64,000 bases of DNA from Pseudomonadota bacterium (GTDB lineage: Bacteria; Myxococcota_A; Polyangia; Polyangiales; Polyangiaceae): assembly GCA_023431345.1 (NCBI GenBank), contig JAEYWK010000194.1, positions 62,001 through 126,000 on the forward strand, in the 5' to 3' direction. Below the pieces are notes generated by a model. That model was given only the letters and a program-made list of their open reading frames with translations. It was not told the origin of the DNA and ran no database searches. Made by a program: the position numbers and the translations under genes. Below, piece by piece: positions 25,801-34,448 of the stretch (the stretch's first letter is position 1; each line of letters starts with the position of its first letter).

Positions 25801-28800
25801 TCATTGGGTGTAGGTCGCTGACAGCGTGAAGACGCGACCATCCTGGTAGCTAACCATCTCGCGGTCGTGACGTGCCTCTTTGCCCAGCGTCACGACCACG
25901 GACTGATCGAGCAAGTTGGTCGCGTTTAGCTTCACGTCCAAGTGCTTCCCGAGCGACTTGCTGATGGTCGCGTCGAGCGTGGGTACGGGCTGAAGGTAGG
26001 CGTCGTCGAGACCGTTGGTGCCAACCTGGACGATGCGGGGACCGATCACGCTTCCGAGCAGGCGAGCCTGGATTCCGCTGCTACCGCCGGCGTAATCGAG
26101 CGCCAGGTTGAAGACGTAGGGAGCCTGATTGACCATCGGCCGCTCGAGGTTGGTCACCGAGCTCAGCTGCCGGGCATCTAGCTCGATTTGCGAGTGGGCC
26201 AGCGTCACGTTACCGATGATCGAGAGCTCCTCGAGCCCCGGGTGCAAGCTGCCCAGGGATTTGCGCGCCTCGACCTCCATGCCTACGAGTCGAGCTCCGG
26301 CTGCGTTCTGGTAGGTGATGATGCCTTCTCCGGACGGGAAGACGTACGGCTCGATGGGGTCGTCGAACAATTTGTAGAAGAAGCTGAAAGCCAACACTTC
26401 GCGGGGAGTCGGGAACATTTCGAAGCGCAGATCGGCGTTTTGGATGTAGGTCAGGCGAAGCTGCGGGTTACCTGACACGGGGCGGGCGCCGAAGTAGTCA
26501 CCGAACGAGAACGGCGAGAGCTCGCGGAGCTGCGGCCGCGCCAGCGTGCGCGAAACGCCAGCCCGCAGGTTGGTCTTCTTGGTCGCGGCGAGCGTCAGCG
26601 AGATCGACGGTAACCAATCGCTACTATCGATCGCCGCGCCCTCGGGATCGGTCCCGCCCGCGAACTGGCTGTAGGGCGCGATCTCTTGGCCCGTGTGCTC
26701 GAGGCGAGCCCCCGCGACCACGCGCAGCGACCGCAGCGGACGCGCGTCGAGCATGGCGTAGCCAGCCGCCACGTCGAGCTTGGCCTCGTAGGCGTCGGTC
26801 TCCTGCGTGTTCTCTTCGAGATTGAGCAGCTCACCGATGTTACCCCACTGATAGACCCGCTCGGGGCAGCTGAGCTCGTAGACCGGACCGCATTGGAAGG
26901 CGCCCGCGGGGGCGCCGCGCGGCCGGACGAAGCTGAAACGCCGAGCCGCGAAATCACGTCGCTTGATCGACACCAAACCGCCGACCTTGAGCTTCGCCAG
27001 CTCGAGGTCGGCGGCAAGCGGCGAAGTCCAGTCCAGGCCGGCGCCGAAGGCCTTCTCGCTCTGGCCGGCGAAGAGATGTGAGCCGTTCTCCTTGATGTTG
27101 ATCGCGTTCCAGCTCTGCTGGGGAGCGTTGAATTGGTAGACGGTGTTACGCGTGTCGGGCTCGTCTCGGCTCGCGACCGAGTACGAGGCGTTCCACGTCA
27201 GCTCCGCGTCGTTGAGGGGCTCGAAGCGATTCTCGCCGCGCAGCTGCAAGAAATTCAGGGCGCGGGCGACGTAGCGCAGCTGACCATTCGCGACTTCGCC
27301 GCCCAAGTCTCGATAGAGGCCCTTGGTCAGCTGCGTGCTGGCGTCCGCTAGCTGGGTGTGCAGGCCCGTGAGCGTGACGCGGTGCGAATGTGAAAGCCCG
27401 TACGACGCGCTGGCGAGCGCGCCCCAGTTGACGCGATCTTCGCCTTGCTCGATTTCGAGGCTCTTGTCCGCGCGCACGGTGCTCACCGCTTCGCCGCTGG
27501 CGTCGATGTCCAGGTCCGGAACGAAGACCTGCACTCGCGACTGCCGCAGCTTGTACGAGCGACCATAGTTGAACGAGGCGAGCAGGCCGAGCCGCTGATC
27601 GTCGGTCAACCGCCAGCCGCTACCCGCCACGGCGCTCACGGAATAGTTCGGAAGGGTGAACGAGCGACGTGGGTGCATCGACGAGTTCATGGCTCGACCT
27701 GCGGCGAGCAAATCGTCGTCGCCGATATCGTCCGTGTCGTCGTCCCGATCGCCACCGGGCCGCTCCTCGCCCTTTTTGAGCACGTACGGCGGGATGCTGT
27801 CCGGTAGCGCGCGCGTGCCGTGGTCGAAGCCCAGGAAATCGGTGGGGCTACCCGCGTGACTCAGCCGTTCGCGAAAGGTGGCGTTGGTGTCGAAGCCGCC
27901 GCCGAGCGACAGCTGGAACAGCGGCTTGGTCGGCAGCTCGCGCGTCTCGATGTGGACGGAGCCGCCCGCGAAGTCGCCCGGCAGGTCGGGCGTGAACGTC
28001 TTGACGATGTTCACGCTCTCGAGGATCAGCGAGGGGAACAGGTCGAGCGGGATCGCAGCGCGATCAGGCTCGGGGCTCGGTAGGGGTGCGCCGTTGAGCA
28101 GGGCGTTCGTGTAGCGTTCGCCGAGGCCGCGCACGTAGACGAAGCGACCACCGACGATGGTGGCGCCCACGACCCGCTGGGTTGCCTGGGCCGCGTTGCT
28201 CGCGGGGGTGCGCGAGATTTCGGCGCGACCCACGCCATCGCCCACGCTGGCTGAGCGCTGGCGAGTGAGCAGCAGCCCTTCCACCGACGAATGGTCGACT
28301 TCGGTCACGATCTCGACGGTGTCCACCGCGGCCTCATCGGGCCGGACGTCGATGTCGAAGCGCTCGAGCTCGCCCGCCCTGAGCTCGACGCCCTTCAGCA
28401 ACGCAGGCTCGTGCAGCTCGACATAGATGCGCAGCGTGTAAATGCCGGGCGGCAGCTCGAGCCGGTAGCGGCCGTCGAAGTCAGCGATGGCTTTGTAGCT
28501 CGTGCCGACGACGGTGATCTGCGCTTCCGGAGTCGTCTCGTGCTCGACCGCGTCCTTGACGACGCCGACGATCGCGCCTTTGCCCCGGGGCGGAGGGCGG
28601 GTCAGCGCCGCCGCGCCGGCCGCGTTCTCCGCGGCGAGCGCCTTCGCCATTTCCGCCTCCAGCTCCTCGTCACTGCCCTCGTCTTCGGGCGCCGGCACAG
28701 CCTGCGCGGGTGGGGCGGACGGACCTGGCGCTGGGGGAGAGGGAGAGGTCGGCGCTTTCTCGTCGGGCGTCTCGGCGTCGTCCGATGGCGCCTGCCGAGC

Positions 28801-28914
28801 GTCGCCGTCTTCGTCGGCTGCGGGCGGCTCGTCTTGGGCGAGCGCGGGCACGACGAGACGAGCTTGCAATGCGAGTAGCGAGATGAGCGCGGGAGCGAAG
28901 CGAAAGGGACGCAT
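25801..28914 (-). CDS. TonB-dependent outer-membrane receptor with N-terminal carboxypeptidase-regulatory-like domain
   Basis: 1037 residues. Signal peptide (cleavage near ALAQ), acidic/Pro-rich linker, a carboxypeptidase-regulatory-like beta-sandwich (about 115-200: GAIVGVVKDAVEHETTPEAQ and DFDGRYRLELPPGIYTLRI), a plug domain (VYVRGLGERYTNALLNGAPL and IPLDLFPSLILESVNIVKTF), then a large beta barrel to the end. A possible TonB box is EIVTEV just before the plug. A Pho box stands 28 bases before the start. With the nearby tonB-exbB-exbD-exbD genes this suggests phosphate-starvation-induced active uptake of a large phosphorus-bearing ligand. The ligand is not shown by sequence. Confidence 0.93.
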   Translation of the reverse strand: MRPFRFAPALISLLALQARLVVPALAQDEPPAADEDGDARQAPSDDAETPDEKAPTSPSPPAPGPSAPPAQAVPAPEDEGSDEELEAEMAKALAAENAAGAAALTRPPPRGKGAIVGVVKDAVEHETTPEAQITVVGTSYKAIADFDGRYRLELPPGIYTLRIYVELHEPALLKGVELRAGELERFDIDVRPDEAAVDTVEIVTEVDHSSVEGLLLTRQRSASVGDGVGRAEISRTPASNAAQATQRVVGATIVGGRFVYVRGLGERYTNALLNGAPLPSPEPDRAAIPLDLFPSLILESVNIVKTFTPDLPGDFAGGSVHIETRELPTKPLFQLSLGGGFDTNATFRERLSHAGSPTDFLGFDHGTRALPDSIPPYVLKKGEERPGGDRDDDTDDIGDDDLLAAGRAMNSSMHPRRSFTLPNYSVSAVAGSGWRLTDDQRLGLLASFNYGRSYKLRQSRVQVFVPDLDIDASGEAVSTVRADKSLEIEQGEDRVNWGALASASYGLSHSHRVTLTGLHTQLADASTQLTKGLYRDLGGEVANGQLRYVARALNFLQLRGENRFEPLNDAELTWNASYSVASRDEPDTRNTVYQFNAPQQSWNAINIKENGSHLFAGQSEKAFGAGLDWTSPLAADLELAKLKVGGLVSIKRRDFAARRFSFVRPRGAPAGAFQCGPVYELSCPERVYQWGNIGELLNLEENTQETDAYEAKLDVAAGYAMLDARPLRSLRVVAGARLEHTGQEIAPYSQFAGGTDPEGAAIDSSDWLPSISLTLAATKKTNLRAGVSRTLARPQLRELSPFSFGDYFGARPVSGNPQLRLTYIQNADLRFEMFPTPREVLAFSFFYKLFDDPIEPYVFPSGEGIITYQNAAGARLVGMEVEARKSLGSLHPGLEELSIIGNVTLAHSQIELDARQLSSVTNLERPMVNQAPYVFNLALDYAGGSSGIQARLLGSVIGPRIVQVGTNGLDDAYLQPVPTLDATISKSLGKHLDVKLNATNLLDQSVVVTLGKEARHDREMVSYQDGRVFTLSATYTQ

Positions 28915-28941
28915 GGACGCGCCCGAATCTTTCGGTCGCCC

Positions 28942-28959
28942 GTGACGACCGGATGACTA
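28942..28959 (-). promoter_or_regulatory. Pho box upstream of TonB-dependent receptor
   Basis: The minus strand reads TAGTCAT-CCGG-TCGTCAC, a 7-4-7 repeat matching the Pho-box consensus in correct orientation. A second, weaker pair (GTGTCAC-CGTC-GCTTCAC) lies further upstream at 28995-29012. Confidence 0.78.
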
Positions 28960-29168
28960 GCCCGAAACTTTGCGACAACTCCGAGGACGGCGCGGTGAAG
29001 CGACGGTGACACCGGCCCGCGCCTCGGCCCCGGGCACGGCGAGGCAGGCGCCGGGTGCGGCGCGACAAATCGCGAGTTTTTCGGGGTCTTGGGCGGCGGC
29101 TTTACACGCCCGCCCAAATCGGTTTCCGTGCCCCTTCCCTCCCCGAGTGAGGCCAGGAGATGAAGTCG

Positions 29169-30020
29169 ATGTCGATTCGAAAGTTGCTTGGCATGGGCGT
29201 GTGCGTCGCTTTGATGAGCGGCTGCGGGTACAGCGAAGACGAGTGGCAGGCGCAGCTCGACAAGTACGGCCAGCTATCGCAAAAGCAGAGAGCGACCGAA
29301 GACGAGCGCGCTCGCACTCAGGCCGAGCTCGACAAGAGCTTGAAGCAGATCGCCGACTTGAAGGACCAACTGCAGAAGATGGGCGTCAACCTCGACACCA
29401 TCAACCAGCAGCTCGAGCAGACCGGCTCCACCAACGCGCAGCTGACCAAGAACGTGGAAGAGCTGCAGCGCGCGCTCAAAGAGTATCAAGAACGCGCCGC
29501 GCAGCTCGAGCGCATCAAGCAGCGCTTCGAGCTGCTGCGCGACAAGCTCAAGAAGCTCACCGAGCTCGGCTTGAAGGTCGAAATCCGTCGCAACCGCATG
29601 GTGATTCGTCTGCCCGGTGACGTGCTGTTCGCCTCGGGTGACGACAAGCTCTCCAAGGAAGGCGACAAGGTGCTGAGCGCCGTCGCCGAGGTCATTCGCA
29701 ACGACAAGCAGCTCGTGGGTCGTTACTTCCAGGTCGCCGGTCACACCGACAACAAGCCGCTGAAGGGCGGTCGCTTCGGCGACAACTGGGGCCTGTCCGC
29801 CATGCGCGCGCGGCAGGTGCTCCTGTACTTGGTCGCACCCCAGGACGCCAAAGAGGGCGGCGGCGGCTTGAGCCCCGAGCGGCTCCACGCTGCCGGCTAT
29901 GGCGATACGGACCCGGTGGCGAAGAACGACGCCGACGAGGGGCGTAAGCAAAACCGCCGCGTCGAGCTGGTGCTGATGCCTGACGTGGAAGAAATGCTCG
30001 ACCTCAAGTCGCTCATCTAG
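29169..30020 (+). CDS. OmpA-family lipoprotein with N-terminal coiled coil
   Basis: 283 residues from ATG 29169, preferred over ATG 29160 because AGGAG (29155-29159) is then 9 bases upstream. The signal ends in LMSGC (lipobox). About 110 residues of heptad-rich coiled coil follow, then an OmpA peptidoglycan-binding domain: VLFASGDDKLSKEG, VAGHTDNKPL, NWGLSAMRARQVLLYL, GYGDTDPVAKNDADEGRKQN, NRRVEL. The Asp and Arg that grip diaminopimelate are present. It probably links the outer membrane to the cell wall. Confidence 0.93.
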   Translation: MSIRKLLGMGVCVALMSGCGYSEDEWQAQLDKYGQLSQKQRATEDERARTQAELDKSLKQIADLKDQLQKMGVNLDTINQQLEQTGSTNAQLTKNVEELQRALKEYQERAAQLERIKQRFELLRDKLKKLTELGLKVEIRRNRMVIRLPGDVLFASGDDKLSKEGDKVLSAVAEVIRNDKQLVGRYFQVAGHTDNKPLKGGRFGDNWGLSAMRARQVLLYLVAPQDAKEGGGGLSPERLHAAGYGDTDPVAKNDADEGRKQNRRVELVLMPDVEEMLDLKSLI

Positions 30021-30039
30021 CCGAGCGGGTGAGCGGCGC

Positions 30040-30063
30040 GCCCCGCTGCTCGATGAGCGGGGC
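30040..30063. terminator. Hairpin after the OmpA-like gene
   Basis: GCCCCGCT pairs perfectly with AGCGGGGC around 8 bases. It lies 20 bases after the stop codon; no T-run. Confidence 0.5.
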
Positions 30064-30119
30064 GGTCCGGGGGCGGCCTCGGTCTCCGCGAGCGCCCAGA
30101 ATCCGCGGGGTTCGTGCAA

Positions 30120-30839
30120 ATGAGCCCCGCGGCCGGTCCCCGGCCAAGAAAGCCGAAACTTGGGCAGGGCGCCTCGCGTAGCTGGGTCTTGTGGACATCG
30201 GTCCCGACCCTCGATGGGGCAAGCGCCCCAGTACCTAGCGCTCCACTGTGGGCCGGTATACGACACGCCGGCTTGGACGCGCCGGGTAGCCCACATACTT
30301 CCGCGATCACCGCGGAAGAGCTGATGGAACGCTACGTGGACGGGCAGGCGGACGCGTTCGATGGGCTGTACCGCAAGCTCGCTCCAACCCTCATGGGCTA
30401 TCTGCTCCGACTGACCCGCAACCGCGCCCGCGCCGAGGATTTGCTGCAGGTCACCTTCACCAAGGTGCATCGCGCCCGCGCCAGCTACCTCAAAGGCGCG
30501 CCGGTGTTGCCGTGGGCGGTCGCGATCGCGCGCCGGTCCTTCCTGGACGAGCGCCGTGCGGCTGCCGTAAGAAATGAAGACTTGAGCGCCGACGGCAGCC
30601 TTCCCGAACCCCGCCCGGAGACCCCCGCGGTGCCGATCGAGATGTCCGACGCCCTAGAAATCGCTCTGCAAAGGTTGCCCGAGAGCTACCGGGAAGCCAT
30701 CGAGCTCACCAAGATCACGGGGCTTAGCATCCAGGAAGCGGCGAGCGTGCTTGGCACGACGGAAACGGCCGTCAAACTAAGAGTGCACCGCGGCTACAAC
30801 CAGCTTCGCAAAGAGCTGGAGACGTTTCAACGAGCATGA
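30120..30839 (+). CDS. ECF-type RNA polymerase sigma factor
   Basis: The frame is open from a GTG at 30114; ATG 30120 is given here, but a TTG at 30273 would give a more usual ECF length (about 188 residues). Sigma-2 region: ELMERYVDGQADAFDGLYRK and AEDLLQVTFTKVHRARASY. Sigma-4 helix-turn-helix: LPESYREAIELTKITGLSI and GTTETAVKLRVHRGYNQLRK. It overlaps the next gene, an NrsF-like anti-sigma, by four bases. It should direct polymerase to a stress regulon. Confidence 0.9.
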   Translation: MSPAAGPRPRKPKLGQGASRSWVLWTSVPTLDGASAPVPSAPLWAGIRHAGLDAPGSPHTSAITAEELMERYVDGQADAFDGLYRKLAPTLMGYLLRLTRNRARAEDLLQVTFTKVHRARASYLKGAPVLPWAVAIARRSFLDERRAAAVRNEDLSADGSLPEPRPETPAVPIEMSDALEIALQRLPESYREAIELTKITGLSIQEAASVLGTTETAVKLRVHRGYNQLRKELETFQRA

Positions 30840-31537
30840 CGCAGAAAGACCCTCTCGCAGACCTGCCCTGGCCGGGAGCCACCGTCACACCCAGTGAGAC
30901 GTGCTCTCAGGCCATTCGCGGAGCCTGCACCAAGGGCCTGTGCAAGCAGCGCGGAGTCTCGGCCACGGGCCGCGCGCTCGTGACGCTGCTGCTATCGGCG
31001 CTCTTGATCACCTACTACACCTGGTACGCCGTGACCGATCATCGTCCGTCTGCGGCGCTGCGTACGGCGCTGTTCGGCGCGATGGGCTGGCTCGGAGCGC
31101 AAGCGCTGCTCGTGTTCGTGACGCTGGTTCGCCCGCCCGGCAAGCGCGGCTCACGCGGCCTGCGGCTGGCGATTTTGTTCGCGGTGCCGCTGCTGTTCTT
31201 CGCCTACTTGGGGCTGTTCGCGACGGAGCGGTTCACCTTCGCCAAGTTCGTGCAAGGCTACTCGGGCGGGCACGCGCTGGGCTGTGGCCTCGTGGCGCTG
31301 TGCTTGGGCGCGCTCGTGGCAGGCGGCGCGATGATCGCTTGGCGCCGCACCGATCCCTACAACCCGGGCATCTCGGGCGCGATGATCGGCATGCTCGGCG
31401 GCATCGCGTCGGGCGTGGGTATGAGCGTGGCTTGTCCGAGCAGCGAAGCGTTTCATGCCTGCTTCGCGCACGGCATCGGGGTGTTTGCGCTAGCGCTCGC
31501 GGGGTTTGGGCTCGGCCGGCGGCTCTTGGCACCGTGA
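30836..31537 (+). CDS. NrsF/DUF1109-like membrane anti-sigma factor
   Basis: 233 residues with about six transmembrane helices from residue 45 on and a cytoplasmic N terminus, the architecture of NrsF (DUF1109) anti-sigma factors, always next to an ECF sigma gene. The N terminus has three cysteines (Cys23, Cys31, Cys36), and further cysteines lie in or near the helices (GCGLVALCLG, ACPSSEAFHACF). NrsF proteins are known to use cysteines to sense stress. Overlaps of four bases on both sides (ATGA, GTGA) tie it to the sigma factor and a thioredoxin-like gene. Assignment rests on topology and context more than motif. Confidence 0.78.
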   Translation: MTQKDPLADLPWPGATVTPSETCSQAIRGACTKGLCKQRGVSATGRALVTLLLSALLITYYTWYAVTDHRPSAALRTALFGAMGWLGAQALLVFVTLVRPPGKRGSRGLRLAILFAVPLLFFAYLGLFATERFTFAKFVQGYSGGHALGCGLVALCLGALVAGGAMIAWRRTDPYNPGISGAMIGMLGGIASGVGMSVACPSSEAFHACFAHGIGVFALALAGFGLGRRLLAP

Positions 31538-32073
31538 GCACCACGACCGATACCTCCAGCGCGGCGCCGCGCAGCAAGCTCTCCAAACTGGTTGATTGGG
31601 GGCTCTACGCGGGCGTCGCGGGGTTGTTCGGCCTGCTGCTCACGCGCGGTGAATCCGGGCCGACCGCCGGCACGGAAGCCACCTTGTTTCAACTGCCGCT
31701 AGCCGACGCGAGCGGCAGCTTCAGCTTGGCGGAGCACCGCGGCAAGCCCGTGCTGCTCGAGGTGTTCGCCAGCTGGTGCGGCGCCTGCGAGCACGCGGCA
31801 CCGATGGTCGACGAGGTCTACAAAGACGCGCAGAAGCAAGGCGTCGTCTTCATCGGCGTGAGCGTCGACGACGACCCACGCGCAGCGCAGCGCGCCAAGC
31901 AGCGCTGGCCCATTTCTTACCCCGTCGCCGTCGACGACGGCAGCGTGCAAAAGGCTTACGGCGTCTCGCTCTTGCCCACGTTCGTGCTCATCGACGAAGA
32001 CGGACGGATCGAGCGCGTGTCGAGCGGCGTTCCGTCACGCCGCACGCTGTCGCGCTGGCTCTCCGAGCTTTAG
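31534..32073 (+). CDS. TlpA/ResA-like membrane-anchored thioredoxin
   Basis: 179 residues from a GTG that overlaps the previous stop (GTGA). One N-terminal helix anchors it (about 20-37), followed by a thioredoxin fold with the redox motif WCGAC, a strand-helix pattern (VVFIGVSVDDDP) and the cis-Pro region SLLPTFVLIDEDG. TlpA-type proteins reduce disulphides outside the cytoplasm. Placement in one operon with an ECF sigma and a Cys-rich anti-sigma suggests that the system senses or repairs thiol oxidation in the envelope. Confidence 0.92.
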   Translation: MSTTTDTSSAAPRSKLSKLVDWGLYAGVAGLFGLLLTRGESGPTAGTEATLFQLPLADASGSFSLAEHRGKPVLLEVFASWCGACEHAAPMVDEVYKDAQKQGVVFIGVSVDDDPRAAQRAKQRWPISYPVAVDDGSVQKAYGVSLLPTFVLIDEDGRIERVSSGVPSRRTLSRWLSEL

Positions 32074-32125
32074 CACCGGCCAGGCCGTTCGCGGGGCGCG
32101 AGCCGTGACGCAAGGCGCGACCCCC

Positions 32126-32141
32126 TCGCCGGAAGCGGCGA
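32126..32141. terminator. Short perfect hairpin after the thioredoxin gene
   Basis: TCGCCG and CGGCGA pair around the tetraloop GAAG. It follows the stop by 53 bases; no T-run. Confidence 0.4.
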
Positions 32142-32220
32142 TCGCGCGTGCGTCAGCAGGGCGTCAGTAGGTAGCGACTCGCGCGATATCGCATCGTCAG
32201 ACACGCACATGCCTACGAGG

Positions 32221-32236
32221 GTCATTACGTAATAAC
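32221..32236. promoter_or_regulatory. AT-rich palindrome upstream of the beta-propeller lipoprotein gene
   Basis: GTCATTACGTAATAAC contains the perfect 10-base palindrome ATTACGTAAT and matching GT/AC ends with one mismatched pair, 65 bases before the gene. It is typical of a dimeric regulator site. The base composition is far more AT-rich than around it. A T7 run lies just downstream (32249-32255). Confidence 0.5.
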
Positions 32237-32300
32237 AGGCGATATGCGTTTTTTTGCTGTGGGCGAGTCCATATTCACACGCTCGCGACACTAAGGGGGC

Positions 32301-34397
32301 ATGAGGATTATGAATGCGGGCAGAGGTCTATCCATAGCTTTGGCGTTGCTGGCCACCGCTGCTTGCGGAGACGATGGGGGCGACACGCCGGGGGCAGCGG
32401 GCGAGGGCGGAGCTACGAGCGGCGGTAGCGCGCCGGGAGGCACCGCCAATGCGGGGCATGCCGGCGAGGCGGGGGGCGAGACGGGCGGCGAGACCGGCGG
32501 CCCACTCGACGCGGGGGCTCGCGCGATCCCCATCACGCCCGAGCGCTTCTTTCCGGAGGGCGTCGCGGTCGACAAGAATGGCAATTTCTACATCGGCAGC
32601 ATGGAGCTCGGCGCCGTGCACATCGCCCAAGCAAACAGCGAGGAGTCGGCGCCGTTCATCGAGCCAGACGCGAAGAACGAGCTAGTTTCGGTGATCGGCT
32701 TGTACGTCGACGACGCGACGGACACCTTGTACGTCTGCTCATCCGATGCCGGCAACAGCCCACGCACAGGCACGGCACAAGCAGCCATCAAAGCCTTTCA
32801 GCTACCCGACGGCGACCTCATCGCGAGCTACGACTTGCCGGCGTACAGCGGCACGAAGTGGGCCGACAAGGTACCGGGCGAGGTCAACGGCTTCTGCAAC
32901 GACATGACGATGGACGCCGACGGGAATTTGTACGCGACGGACTCTTGGTACCCGCGCATCTTGCGGCTGCCCGCCGGCGGCGACGAGCTCGAAGAGTGGC
33001 TCGTCGACCCCATCTTTCACCCCACCGACGATCCCTGGCACCTGAACGGTATCGACATCGATCAATCGAGCAACGTGCTGTACGTGGTCGAGAACCACCC
33101 CGGCACGCTGTTCGCCGTGCCCATCGAGGAAGGCGGCGACGCCGGCACGCCCACGGAAATCGACGTTTCACCGCGCGCTTTGCTGAGCCCCGATGGGCTC
33201 AAGGTCGCCGCCCCGAACCTGCTCATCACGGCCGAAGGCGGCAACGCGGGCGGCGGCGTCAGCGTCGTACGCGTCGACGGGGACGAGGCCACGGTGGAAG
33301 AGGTCATCAGCGGCTTCGATCAGGTAGCGACCTTGGCGCTGCGCGAGGGCAGCGCCTGGGTCGTCGAAAACCAAGCCGATCACTTCTGGAATCCGAGCGA
33401 AAACGGCGCCAACGCCGATCCGCCCTTCCGCTTGGTCGAGGTCCCGCTCATGGTCGGCGGCGGAGCAGGTATCATCGAGACCCGCACGGCGGGCTTCTTC
33501 CCCGAAGGCGTCACCGTCGATGCCGACGGCAATTTCTACCTCGGCAGCATGAACCTCGGCCTGATTCACCGAGCGACGGGTACGGCTTCCGCGACCTCCG
33601 CGTTCATCGCGCCGGACTCCGAAAACGGACTCGTCTCCGTGATCGGCCTCTACGCCGACGACGCCGGCGGCGTGCTCTACGTCTGCTCTTCCGACGCGGG
33701 CAACAGCCAGCAAGCCGGCGACGCTCAAGCCGCCATCAAGGCGTTCGACTTGGCTGACGGCACCTTCATCGCGAGCTACGAGTGGCCGGCTTACGAAGAG
33801 CCGTGGACTGATTTGGATGCCTCCGGTGTTCCGAACGACGTGAGCGGCTTCTGCAACGACATGACGATGGACGCCGACGGGAACCTCTATGCGACCGACT
33901 CTTGGTATCCGCGCATTCTGCGGCTCCCCGCCGGTGGTGACGCGCTCGAAGAGTGGGTGGTAGACGCGGCCACGTTCCCCGCCGCCGATCCCTGGCATTT
34001 GAACGGCATCGACGTCGATCGCACCACGAACACCCTTTATGCGGTCGAGAACCATCCTGGAGCGCTATTCGCGATCCCGATCCTCGAAGATGGTAGCGCC
34101 GGGGAGGTGACGAAGGTCGCAACGCAGAGGCCGCTCTACATGCCGGATGGGCTGAAGGTCATCGGCGCTGGACTCCTCGCGACCGCGGAAGGGCAAACGA
34201 GCGGGATGGCCGTCGTGGAGGTCACGGGCGACGAGGGTTACGTTCGGCGCATCAGCACCGGGCTCGATGGCGTGGCCACCTTCGCGATGGTCGACGGCAG
34301 CGCCTGGCTCGTCGAAAACCAGGGCGATCACTTCTGGGGCGGCGACGGCAAAGCGACCAAGCCATTCCGCTTGGTCGAGATCCCGTTGAACCAGTGA
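32301..34397 (+). CDS. Lipoprotein with two tandem beta-propeller (SMP-30/NHL-like) domains
   Basis: 698 residues. The signal ends in LATAAC (lipobox), then about 50 residues of Gly/Ala/Thr linker. The rest is two copies of one domain of about 310 residues. Matching anchors are GNFYIGSMELG and GNFYLGSMNLG, LYVCSSDAGNS in both, and GFCNDMTMDADGNLYATDSW in both. These repeats resemble the SMP-30/gluconolactonase or NHL propeller strands. No clear metal-binding triad or catalytic set was identified, so an enzyme role is uncertain; a binding or structural role is equally possible. It stands alone with its own upstream dyad. Confidence 0.85.
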   Translation: MRIMNAGRGLSIALALLATAACGDDGGDTPGAAGEGGATSGGSAPGGTANAGHAGEAGGETGGETGGPLDAGARAIPITPERFFPEGVAVDKNGNFYIGSMELGAVHIAQANSEESAPFIEPDAKNELVSVIGLYVDDATDTLYVCSSDAGNSPRTGTAQAAIKAFQLPDGDLIASYDLPAYSGTKWADKVPGEVNGFCNDMTMDADGNLYATDSWYPRILRLPAGGDELEEWLVDPIFHPTDDPWHLNGIDIDQSSNVLYVVENHPGTLFAVPIEEGGDAGTPTEIDVSPRALLSPDGLKVAAPNLLITAEGGNAGGGVSVVRVDGDEATVEEVISGFDQVATLALREGSAWVVENQADHFWNPSENGANADPPFRLVEVPLMVGGGAGIIETRTAGFFPEGVTVDADGNFYLGSMNLGLIHRATGTASATSAFIAPDSENGLVSVIGLYADDAGGVLYVCSSDAGNSQQAGDAQAAIKAFDLADGTFIASYEWPAYEEPWTDLDASGVPNDVSGFCNDMTMDADGNLYATDSWYPRILRLPAGGDALEEWVVDAATFPAADPWHLNGIDVDRTTNTLYAVENHPGALFAIPILEDGSAGEVTKVATQRPLYMPDGLKVIGAGLLATAEGQTSGMAVVEVTGDEGYVRRISTGLDGVATFAMVDGSAWLVENQGDHFWGGDGKATKPFRLVEIPLNQ

Positions 34398-34448
34398 CGG
34401 CCACGCCGACGCTGGGGCTGCCTCGAGGCTTCGCGCGGTAGGCGCGGG

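Noticed and set aside
29274..30470. Minus-strand open frame of about 398 codons
   Set aside because: Antisense to the OmpA-like and sigma genes, which have strong motifs.
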